DNA of 64,000 nt from the NCBI RefSeq assembly GCF_031551385.1, contig NZ_JAVBNS010000032.1:1-64000 (forward strand). The letters run 5' to 3'. This document shows, in pieces, positions 18,803 to 26,458 of this stretch. Under the pieces are notes generated by a model that was not told the origin of the DNA, did no database searches, and saw nothing but the letters and a program-made list of their open reading frames with translations. The stretch comes from Anaerosporobacter sp031551385. Lineage in GTDB: Bacteria; Bacillota; Clostridia; Lachnospirales; Lachnospiraceae. How positions within the stretch are numbered: the first letter of the stretch is position 1; every line of letters starts with the position of its first letter. The position numbers were made by a program, and so were the translations under genes.

Positions 18803-20305
18803 ATGGTTAAGTATGTAATTAATGCAACAGCAAAAAAAAGTAAGATTCATAAAGATATCTATGGACATTTCTCAGAACATCTAGGAAGATGTATCTATGA
18901 AGGTCTTTACGTTGGAGAAAACTCTGACATTCCAAACACAAACGGAATGAGAAATGACGTTGTAGCAGCGTTGAAAGAAATTAAAATTCCAGTATTAAGA
19001 TGGCCAGGTGGATGTTTCGCAGATGAATATCACTGGATGGACGGAATTGGACCAAAAGAAAACAGAAAAAGAATGATTAATACACACTGGGGCGGTGTAG
19101 TAGAAGATAATAGCTTCGGTACACATGAATTTATGGAATTATGTCGTCAATTAGAGTGTGATGCTTATATCAATGGTAATGTTGGTAGTGGTACAGTTCG
19201 TGAGATGTCAGAATGGGTTGAATATTTAACATTTGAAGGCGTTTCTCCAATGGCTGAGCTTAGAAAAGAAAACGGAAGCGAAGAATCATGGGATGTTGAA
19301 TACTTTGGTGTTGGTAATGAAAGCTGGGGTTGCGGCGGTAATATGACACCAGAATACTATGGTGATCAATATCGTAATTTCCAAACATATGTTAGAGATT
19401 ACAAACCAGGTAAGAGAATTAAGAAAATCGCATGTGGTGCAAACGTAGATGATTATGAATGGACAGAAGGCGTATTAAAGACTTGTTTCAGACATTCATT
19501 ACCATTCCAACATGGATTTATGGATGGACTATCTCTTCACTACTATACACATCCAGAAGGATGGGAAATCAAAGGAAGTGCAACTGACTTTGATGAAAAA
19601 GTATGGTACAAGACAATGAGCAAGACTCTATACATGGAAACATTGATTAATCGTCATGGTGCAATCATGGATAAATATGATCCAGAGAAACATATTGCAA
19701 TGATTATCGATGAATGGGGAACTTGGTTTACTTGTGAACCAGGAACAAATCCAGGATTCTTATATCAACAAAACACAATGAGAGATGCCCTAGTTGCTGG
19801 TATTAACTTAAATATCTTCAATAAGCACTCTGACCGTGTTAGAATGGCAAATATTGCACAGATGGTAAATGTATTACAAGCTGTTATCTTAACAGAGGGC
19901 GAAAAGATGGTTCTTACTCCTACATACCATGTATTTGATATGTACAAACATCATCAAAATGCTACTTTATTAGACAGTTTCATCGAAACAAAACAAATCG
20001 GTTTAGAAGATGAGTTTATGGTTCCAAACTTAAACGAATCGGTATCAATGGATGAAGAAGGTACAATTCATATTACACTTTCTAACTTATCAATAGAAGA
20101 AAGTTACACAATTGATACAACGATTCTTGATAAAAAAATAACATCGCTTAAAGGTGAAATTCTTACAAATGATATGAAAGCATTAAACACTTTTGAAAAT
20201 CCAAATGCAGTTCATGTGGAAGAATTTACTGGTATGGAAATCACAAACAATGGAGTGAAAATAGAAATTCCAGCTTGTAGTGTTGTACATATTGAGGTAA
20301 AATAA
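18803..20305 (+). CDS. abfA: GH51 intracellular alpha-N-arabinofuranosidase
   Basis: 500-residue enzyme of the classic cytosolic AbfA type without a signal peptide; it releases L-arabinose from imported arabino-oligosaccharides. The ATG follows AAGGATGA. The conserved GH51 start (KIHKDIYGHFSEHLGRCIYEG), RWPGGCFADEYHW, acid/base Glu173 in GVGNESWG and nucleophile Glu304 in IIDEWG are all present, at positions matching well-studied homologues. It is transcribed after the transport operon and ends at a strong terminator. The paralogue at 373 is the extracellular counterpart, so the locus carries GH51 activity on both sides of the membrane. Confidence 0.92.
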   Translation: MVKYVINATAKKSKIHKDIYGHFSEHLGRCIYEGLYVGENSDIPNTNGMRNDVVAALKEIKIPVLRWPGGCFADEYHWMDGIGPKENRKRMINTHWGGVVEDNSFGTHEFMELCRQLECDAYINGNVGSGTVREMSEWVEYLTFEGVSPMAELRKENGSEESWDVEYFGVGNESWGCGGNMTPEYYGDQYRNFQTYVRDYKPGKRIKKIACGANVDDYEWTEGVLKTCFRHSLPFQHGFMDGLSLHYYTHPEGWEIKGSATDFDEKVWYKTMSKTLYMETLINRHGAIMDKYDPEKHIAMIIDEWGTWFTCEPGTNPGFLYQQNTMRDALVAGINLNIFNKHSDRVRMANIAQMVNVLQAVILTEGEKMVLTPTYHVFDMYKHHQNATLLDSFIETKQIGLEDEFMVPNLNESVSMDEEGTIHITLSNLSIEESYTIDTTILDKKITSLKGEILTNDMKALNTFENPNAVHVEEFTGMEITNNGVKIEIPACSVVHIEVK

Positions 20306-20311
20306 TAACAT

Positions 20312-20362
20312 AAAGTGTTCGTTCAATATATAATTTACATAATGATTGAGCGGGCACTTTTT
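20312..20362 (+). terminator. Rho-independent terminator after abfA
   Basis: A 16-bp stem (20312-20327 with 20345-20360), partly GU-paired, is followed directly by a T-run. The loop is AT-rich. Confidence 0.8.
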
Positions 20363-20385
20363 GTACAATAGTATAATTTGTACAA
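20361..20385. promoter_or_regulatory. Paired TTGTACAA palindromes around a TATAAT
   Basis: The 8-bp palindrome TTGTACAA occurs at 20361-20368 and 20378-20385, flanking TATAAT at 20372-20377. TTGTAC/GTACAA is also the half-site of the known AraR arabinose-repressor operator. A similar TTGTACG lies at 346-352. The site precedes the chemoreceptor gene at 20490. A matching -35 is not obvious. Confidence 0.4.
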
Positions 20386-20489
20386 GATAAAATACGGTCC
20401 TGTATAGTTGTAGTTACACTTTGTATGTTCTATGTATGGGAGGTATATAGAACGATAGGACAAGATGAAAAAGAGAGGAGTTATGCGAG

Positions 20490-22202
20490 ATGAAAAGTTT
20501 AAGAATGAAAGTTATTATTCCGTTATTGTTAATTGCGTTAGTTGGAATTGGTTCGTCACTTATGGGCCTTATTTCTTTAAAGCAACTTGGATCAGCAGGC
20601 AACGAAATTGCGGCAGAAAAAGTTCCTGTAATTATTACATTGGATGCTATTTCTGCTAATGTAGAACAGCTACAGCAACTACTTTTAACTCATAGTGTAA
20701 TGAACACAAAGGAGGACAAGCAAGTTGTAGAGAAGAGTATTGCTACATCGGTAGCTACGATAAAAGCTTACCTTGAGAAGTATAAGGAGCTTACGGAGGA
20801 TGCAACTACTTATAATGAATTAATTAGCGCTTATGATGAGTATATGAAGAATTATGAAGAAACAATGAGTCTAAGTGCGACAAACAACACAAGAGAAGTA
20901 TCTGTTAAAGTAAATGGTGTACTTGCAGATATCTTCGGAAGATTAAATGAGAAAGTGCAGTCTTTAGTTAAGCAAGAACAGATTAATATCGGTCTTGCAA
21001 AAGGAGAACAAGATAATATATATGATAATGCTGTAATTATTGTATGCGCTATGTTAATTATTATGGTAATTATCTTTATTGCTAGTGTTTTTGTTACAGC
21101 AAAAACGATTATTATGCCAACGGTTGCATATGAGAAGCAGTTAAAAGAGATTACGAATAAGATTAATCAAAAGAATGGTGACTTAACACAACGTATTCCA
21201 GTGTGTACGGATGATGAGGTTGGTAAGCTTGTAAAAGGTGTTAATATGTTTATCATAACATTACAACGAATTATGAGCGAAATCGTATCTTCTTCAGTAG
21301 ATTTAGATTCTACATTCCAAACAGTAAACGACAGTATTTCAAAGGCAAATGGAGATTCAGAAGATATCTCAGCTACAATGGAAGAAGTTGCAGCTACAAT
21401 GGATACCGTATCTTCAACAATTAATGGCGTTAATAAGAGTACAGAGTCTGTTGGAAAAGATGTAGATAATGTAATGGAAATAACACGCGACATTCATGAA
21501 CATACAATGGAAATGAGAAAACGTGCAGAAGAATTAGAAAGAACAGCTGTTACAAATAAAAATGGAACAAACGAGATTTTGGAAAATGTCCTTGAGAAAT
21601 TAGACCAAGCAATTGAAAACAGTAGAAGCGTAGCAAGAGTAGATGAGTTAACAAATGAAATACTTAGTATCTCAACACAAACAAATTTACTTGCGTTAAA
21701 TGCATCAATTGAGGCTGCTCGTGCTGGAGAAGCAGGAAGAGGGTTTGCAGTTGTAGCAGATGAAATTAGACAACTTGCAGAAAACAGTAGAGAGACAGCG
21801 AATAAGATTCAAAACATTAATGGTGTTGTAGTTAGTGCTGTTAATGAATTAAGCTCTAATGCAAATGAAATTATGAAATATATCTCGACAACAATATTAC
21901 CAGACTACGATAACTATGCTGTATCTGGAAAACAATATCGTGAAGATGCAGAAGAAGTTAGTGCAGCAATGGATACTTGCTTGAACAAGATGGATGATTT
22001 GACAAATCATATTAATACAGTTGCAAGACAAATCAGTCAAATTGCGGTAGCTGTTGAAGAGAGTAGTCAAGGTATTACGATGTCTGCCGAAAGTACTACA
22101 AAATTAGTAGGAGAAATTAATCATGTATATGAGAACGTAGAGTCAAGTGTACATGTAGTACAGAATTTGAAACAGCAATCAGATGCTTTTACGAATTTAT
22201 AG
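20490..22202 (+). CDS. Methyl-accepting chemotaxis protein
   Basis: 570-residue transmembrane chemoreceptor. A first membrane helix (about residues 7-30) and a second (about 178-203) enclose a ~150-residue helical periplasmic-type ligand domain of the four-helix-bundle class. A HAMP region (about 204-265) and the signalling coiled coil follow, with the hairpin tip TNLLALNASIEAARAGEAG that binds CheA and CheW. GAGGAG precedes the ATG. Its stop is 21 bp before the next gene, so the two are probably one transcript. Placement between arabinan genes and a lectin-like surface protein suggests taxis toward arabinan products, which is inference. Confidence 0.9.
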   Translation: MKSLRMKVIIPLLLIALVGIGSSLMGLISLKQLGSAGNEIAAEKVPVIITLDAISANVEQLQQLLLTHSVMNTKEDKQVVEKSIATSVATIKAYLEKYKELTEDATTYNELISAYDEYMKNYEETMSLSATNNTREVSVKVNGVLADIFGRLNEKVQSLVKQEQINIGLAKGEQDNIYDNAVIIVCAMLIIMVIIFIASVFVTAKTIIMPTVAYEKQLKEITNKINQKNGDLTQRIPVCTDDEVGKLVKGVNMFIITLQRIMSEIVSSSVDLDSTFQTVNDSISKANGDSEDISATMEEVAATMDTVSSTINGVNKSTESVGKDVDNVMEITRDIHEHTMEMRKRAEELERTAVTNKNGTNEILENVLEKLDQAIENSRSVARVDELTNEILSISTQTNLLALNASIEAARAGEAGRGFAVVADEIRQLAENSRETANKIQNINGVVVSAVNELSSNANEIMKYISTTILPDYDNYAVSGKQYREDAEEVSAAMDTCLNKMDDLTNHINTVARQISQIAVAVEESSQGITMSAESTTKLVGEINHVYENVESSVHVVQNLKQQSDAFTNL

Positions 22203-22223
22203 GCAGGGAAGGGAGAGAGAGCA

Positions 22224-23240
22224 ATGAGAAAAAAGATATTGACAATCGTTCTTGCTGGAATGCTTGTAGTGATGCATGCAGTTCCTGTTCTAGCAACTGA
22301 AGTTGGTACAGAAGATGTAGCATCGTCAGAAGAACCAGTTGTAGATGAACAACTTCCAGAAGAACCAGTACCAGAAGATAAAGGAGAACCGGTTAGTTCG
22401 GGTGAACTTGTAGATGTAGATGTAATCGATCTATCCTTGCATACAGAAACAAGTGGAGAATTTACATCGATTTATACATATAGTAACCCATTCAAAGGGA
22501 AAGATACTTCGCAAGGTATTATCTTAGAATTCTACGCAAAACCTACATGGGAAGTGCATGAACTTGGTGCTATCTTCTCTTTCAACGGAAGCGGTGATTA
22601 TGATGGTAGACTGTACTTTTCACCAGGTTCTTACTTAGGATTTAATAGTGCTCCTTTTGGTGGTTTCTTTGATGCAAACTTGTTTAACTATACGCTTGTT
22701 AAAGATTATATTAAAGACGGCGCTAAGATGCGTATTGAAATCTTACCTACTGGATTCGCATTATATGCAAACGATGAACTTTGCTATGATCAATCGATTT
22801 TGAGTGATCCAAACGCAGGTGCAGGTGATTTCACTCCGACTTCAGATTTCTCAAGTGTTTTAACATGGATTGCAGGCGCAGATGTACTTAACTTCGGTGC
22901 AGGTTCATGGTGGAACGCAGTTGGTTCGAACGAAGCAAACATTAATCTTTCAGAAGTAAGTTTCCGTTTGCAATCAGGTACGGTAGTATTCGACCAATTA
23001 AAAGTTGACAAAGGATTAGTGGAATCTCTTGGTGGTAGCGTTGGAGCTGTTGATGAAACATCTGGAACTTCTGATATCGCAATTGAAGAGGTGCAAGTAG
23101 ATATATTCGATATTAATTCTGTTGAATATGAAAGAACTTCTGTATTGCCTGTTATGGCTGTCCTAGTTGTAGTTGTAGCAGTAGGTGCAGGAGCAGTTGT
23201 ATTCTTTGCAACGAAGAAACGTACTTATGATGATGTGTAG
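22224..23240 (+). CDS. Surface-anchored lectin-like protein, partner of the chemoreceptor
   Basis: 338 residues. An N-terminal signal peptide (cleavage near VLATEVG) leads into an acidic Pro/Glu-rich spacer (about 30-62). A ~210-residue beta-rich domain (about 70-270) follows, with aromatic and Asp/Gly-rich segments recalling LamG/concanavalin-type sugar-binding folds. One C-terminal membrane helix (about 308-330) ends in a short basic tail KKRTYDDV. There is no LPXTG sortase motif, so anchoring is by the helix. GGGAGAGAG precedes the start. The gene directly follows the chemoreceptor, suggesting it presents a ligand to that receptor. I do not recognise a named family. Confidence 0.6.
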   Translation: MRKKILTIVLAGMLVVMHAVPVLATEVGTEDVASSEEPVVDEQLPEEPVPEDKGEPVSSGELVDVDVIDLSLHTETSGEFTSIYTYSNPFKGKDTSQGIILEFYAKPTWEVHELGAIFSFNGSGDYDGRLYFSPGSYLGFNSAPFGGFFDANLFNYTLVKDYIKDGAKMRIEILPTGFALYANDELCYDQSILSDPNAGAGDFTPTSDFSSVLTWIAGADVLNFGAGSWWNAVGSNEANINLSEVSFRLQSGTVVFDQLKVDKGLVESLGGSVGAVDETSGTSDIAIEEVQVDIFDINSVEYERTSVLPVMAVLVVVVAVGAGAVVFFATKKRTYDDV

Positions 23241-23257
23241 GTAGTGGATGCAGTTTG

Positions 23258-23543
23258 ATGCAAAACTTGGGAGGTTTTCGAAGCTTCTTCGTTGTCGTTC
23301 TATAATACGAAACACGCTACACACCTAAGGACTTCTAAGTGTGTAAGGGGAGGTTACTGAAAAGGGTACGGAAACGCCTTCGATTCGGCATCCTGCCTCG
23401 GCGTCCATGCCGAGCCTTCCTAGGTGGTGAGTTACACACTAAGAAGTACTATAGGTGTTTCGCTATCGTTTCTTAAGAGTGTTCTTTACTCTTTATTATA
23501 GAACGGCAATGAAGAAGCTAGGGAAGGTAGTGAAGTTTTGCAT
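23258..23543 (+). repeat. Long fold-back 3'-UTR element, copy A (type I)
   Basis: Outer arms ATGCAAAACTT (23258-23268) and AAGTTTTGCAT (23533-23543) pair. Inside lies a copy-specific helix (AGCTTCTTC around 23282 with GAAGAAGCT ending at 23519; CGTTCTATAATA with TATTATAGAACG), then the shared core with CACACC..GGTGT and CGGCATCCTGCC. It starts 17 nt after the lectin gene's stop, in the same orientation. Relative to the other copies, about 15 nt are missing from the apex. Confidence 0.85.
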
Positions 23544-23592
23544 GGCTACTTTGTTGATACACAAGTAAGAGTAGAGTGATAGTAATGATTAG

Positions 23593-23641
23593 GACACTTC
23601 ATGATGTAGAGATTTTGCTCTATGTTTGAAGTGTCTTTTTT
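23593..23641 (+). terminator. Terminator of the chemoreceptor operon
   Basis: GACACTTCA (23593-23601) pairs with TGAAGTGTC (23627-23635), with an inner TAGAG/CTCTA hairpin and six T's following. It lies 50 nt after repeat copy A, so the element would be part of the mature 3'-UTR. Confidence 0.85.
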
Positions 23642-23747
23642 GGAAGTGGAGGAAAGAATGTCTATAGAAAATCAAGCAACATAGTGCTCTTTGAAGGTGT
23701 TAGAGTAATTGGAGCAATTATTAGGGATATTATAGCAAAAGGATATA

Positions 23748-23756
23748 TGGTATAAT
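23748..23756 (+). promoter_or_regulatory. Extended -10 promoter (TGGTATAAT)
   Basis: TGGTATAAT 35 bp before the small membrane protein gene, with no good -35. The rest of 23642-23747 shows nothing clear. Confidence 0.5.
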
Positions 23757-23792
23757 GTTACTCATAGTATTACTGCGAGAGGAGGGAGTATA

Positions 23793-24284
23793 TTGAAAAA
23801 ACGATTACCATTGATACTAGTGACGCTGTATCCATACCTAATTATACTTTCATTTCTAGGGCTTTTTGAAAAGTCTGTTTCGTTTATTTTTCCTGTGTTA
23901 GTTGTGTTATATTTTGTAGTACTGATTTGCTCAATAGGCACACTTTATACAGCCATTGTAAATAAACGAGACGAGCAAGAGCTGTTACGTATGAATATGA
24001 TAATGAAGGTAGTACAGATTCCATCATACATACTTATATTTATCTGCGCCTTAATATGTCTGTCAACGATATTTACGTTTGCATTATCATTTTTTCTATT
24101 GTTTTTAGACTGCTTTACTATCTTTTTAACAGGCTTAGTTGGAGTAGCAGCTATAATAAGAGCATGTGAGGAAGGTAAACTTACAAGAAGAAGTGCTGTA
24201 ATCCATGGACTCTTACAATTTGTATTCTGTATCGATGTTATTAGTGCGATTATTGTTTATGTGAAAGCGAAAAGACATAAATAA
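23793..24284 (+). CDS. Small integral membrane protein of unknown function
   Basis: 163 residues with four hydrophobic helices (roughly 5-25, 29-49, 70-95 and 100-120) and a possible fifth near 135-155, separated by short basic loops (NKRDEQE, ACEEGKLTRR). The start is TTG behind GAGAGGAGGG. No family motif recognised. It is monocistronic, between its own promoter and a strong bidirectional terminator, and converges on the ABC exporter. Nothing in the context assigns a function. Confidence 0.6.
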   Translation: MKKRLPLILVTLYPYLIILSFLGLFEKSVSFIFPVLVVLYFVVLICSIGTLYTAIVNKRDEQELLRMNMIMKVVQIPSYILIFICALICLSTIFTFALSFFLLFLDCFTIFLTGLVGVAAIIRACEEGKLTRRSAVIHGLLQFVFCIDVISAIIVYVKAKRHK

Positions 24285-24313
24285 ATCGAAAGTAAAATGA
24301 AAAGAATAGAGGA

Positions 24314-24357
24314 ATAACAGAAAAAGGAAGGTGTATGCCTTCCTCTTTCTGTTATTT
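24314..24357. terminator. Bidirectional terminator
   Basis: AATAACAGAAA and GGAAGG (24314-24332) pair with CCTTCC and TTTCTGTTATT (24339-24357) around a 6-nt loop; A-rich and T-rich flanks suit both strands. It separates the convergent membrane-protein gene and ABC exporter. Confidence 0.8.
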
Positions 24358-24390
24358 CTCTTCTATTTTATTATATGTATATTCTTAGAT

Positions 24391-24677
24391 AATTGCGAAA
24401 CTCTCAATAAACTTGCCTGTTTCTTGGGTCACATACGTTAACTAAGAAACGATAGCGAAACATCTATAGTACTTCTTGGTGTATGCTGTATAGCAAGGAA
24501 GGCGAGGCAAGGATGCCGAGCCAGCCTGAGCTGAGGCAGGATGCCGAATCGAAGGCGGTTCCGTACCTTTTGAAAATTTATCTGCATACACCTAGAAGTA
24601 CTTAGATGTGTAGCGTGTTTTGTGTTAGCGTATGCGAACCAAGAAACTTAGACACCTATAAATAGAGTTTCGCAATT
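24391..24677 (-). repeat. Long fold-back 3'-UTR element, copy B (type II)
   Basis: Outer arms AATTGCGAAACTCT (24391-24404) and AGAGTTTCGCAATT (24664-24677). The copy-specific helix pairs TTTCTTGG (24420-24427) and CATACG with CGTATG and CCAAGAAA (24649-24656). The core matches the other copies in reverse complement. It begins 5 nt past the exporter stop codon in the exporter's sense direction. Confidence 0.85.
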
Positions 24678-24682
24678 ATTTT

Positions 24683-26458
24683 TTATAGATTCTTAAACTG
24701 TGCCATATACAGATTATAGTAGATGCCCTTCTTCTCAATTAACTCTTTTGCACTACCTTGTTCTTGAATGTTACCTTTATCGATAACGAAGATTCGGTCA
24801 GCTTTTTGAATCGTAGAGAGACGGTGAGCAATAACGAAAGAAGTACGACCCTTTAAAAGTGTTTCAATACCTTCTTGTACGAGTAGCTCTGTTTGTGTAT
24901 CGATACTAGAAGTGGCTTCGTCTAAGATAAGAATCTTAGGTTTGGAAACCATTGTTCTAGCGAATGCAAGCAATTGTCGTTGACCAATTGACAAGCCACT
25001 ACCACGTTCTTTTAATTCTGTATCATATCCTTTTTCTAATTTCATAATGAAATCATGTGCATTAACTGATTTTGCAGCTTCCATAATCTCTTCATCAGTA
25101 GCATCAAGTCGTCCGTAGCGGATATTTTCCTTAATAGTACCAGAGAATAAGAAGTTATCTTGTGTCATGACACCCATTTGTTGTCGTAGACTTTCGATGG
25201 ATACTTCTTTTAGATCATAGTTATCTACCAAAATCTTACCCTTTTGAATATCATAAAAACGGCTAATAAGATTTACGATTGTAGTTTTTCCCGCACCTGT
25301 TGGACCAACAAGGGCAATTGTTTCACCAGCTTTTACAGAGAAGTTAACATCATCAAGAACTAATGTATCCTCGTCATAAGAGAAGCTTACGTGGTCAAAA
25401 TGGATATCACCTTTAATATCAGGTAATTCGGTTACATTGCTATCATCTACGATATCAGGTGCGGTATCAAGGATTTCAAAGATACGTTCAGCACCGGCAA
25501 TATTAGTGATTAATTGATTGTAGAAGTTACTTAGGTTTAAGAGTGGACTCCAGAACATAGAAATATATGTTCCAAATGCAACTAATAGACCAACAGAACC
25601 AGGCCCAATACCTAGAATTTTAATACCAACAAAGTAAAGTGAGGCAGAACCGATACCCCAACATAGGTCAATAATAGGTCCAATCGAATCGTTTAATGTG
25701 ACAGCATGGATAAAGCTGCTACGGTGTTCTTGAAGTAAATGATCAAAGGTTTCCGTAGTTTCGTCTTCTGCAGTAAGACTTTGAATAATACGAATACCAG
25801 ATAAATCTTCATGTATAAATGCATTTACATTGGCACTCTTTTTGCGGAATATTCTCCAACGTAAATGTGAGAATCGTTGTACGCAGTAGATACCAATTGC
25901 CATGAGTGGTAAGCTGATTAAGGCAGCTAGAGCGAGTTTGTAGTTCTTAATTAACATAATAACAACTACGGCACATACCGTAATAAAATCAGGAATTAAA
26001 GTAGTAACACTGTTTGTTAATACATCTTTGAGTGAATTAACATCACCAATAATTCGAGATAATACCTTACCCGTAGGGCGGCTATCAAAGAAACTAAAGC
26101 TTAGTTTTTGAATATGTGTATATAATTCTTGTCGAATCTCTAATAAAATCTCATTAGAAATCTTGGACATAATATACATACGGACTTTGATTAAAAAGAC
26201 CATAATAATATTAATGATTGCAGCAAAGATACCAAGACGTATTAAACCATCTGTATCGTTGTTTTGAATATAATTATCGATTGCTTCTTCTATTATCAAT
26301 GGATTAAGTAGTGCAATTACAACACAGATTGCCATAATAAATAATACAAAGATAATTTGGAAACGGTATTTTAACATATAACGATAGAGACGGAGTAAAG
26401 TAGCAATTTTCCCAGTATCCGTCGATTTTTCGTCGCTTTTATATGAATCAACAGCCAT
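24683..26458 (-). CDS. ABC exporter half, consensus ATP site (heterodimer subunit)
   Basis: 591-residue fused permease-ATPase: six membrane helices (about 30-320), then a nucleotide-binding domain with Walker A GPTGAGKT, a non-canonical signature LSIGQ, Walker B ILILDEATS with the catalytic Glu, and switch histidine in IAHRLST. Its start codon overlaps the upstream subunit's stop by one base (TAATG), showing tight coupling. In heterodimeric exporters such as BmrCD, LmrCD and TM287/288, one subunit has the consensus Walker B and a deviating signature, exactly as here. Probable multidrug or peptide export; substrate unknown. Repeat copy B follows the stop. Confidence 0.88.
   Translation of the reverse strand: MAVDSYKSDEKSTDTGKIATLLRLYRYMLKYRFQIIFVLFIMAICVVIALLNPLIIEEAIDNYIQNNDTDGLIRLGIFAAIINIIMVFLIKVRMYIMSKISNEILLEIRQELYTHIQKLSFSFFDSRPTGKVLSRIIGDVNSLKDVLTNSVTTLIPDFITVCAVVVIMLIKNYKLALAALISLPLMAIGIYCVQRFSHLRWRIFRKKSANVNAFIHEDLSGIRIIQSLTAEDETTETFDHLLQEHRSSFIHAVTLNDSIGPIIDLCWGIGSASLYFVGIKILGIGPGSVGLLVAFGTYISMFWSPLLNLSNFYNQLITNIAGAERIFEILDTAPDIVDDSNVTELPDIKGDIHFDHVSFSYDEDTLVLDDVNFSVKAGETIALVGPTGAGKTTIVNLISRFYDIQKGKILVDNYDLKEVSIESLRQQMGVMTQDNFLFSGTIKENIRYGRLDATDEEIMEAAKSVNAHDFIMKLEKGYDTELKERGSGLSIGQRQLLAFARTMVSKPKILILDEATSSIDTQTELLVQEGIETLLKGRTSFVIAHRLSTIQKADRIFVIDKGNIQEQGSAKELIEKKGIYYNLYMAQFKNL

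Noticed and set aside
23140..23240. Sortase signal at the end of the lectin-like protein
   Set aside because: A hydrophobic helix and basic tail are present, but no LPXTG-type motif precedes them.
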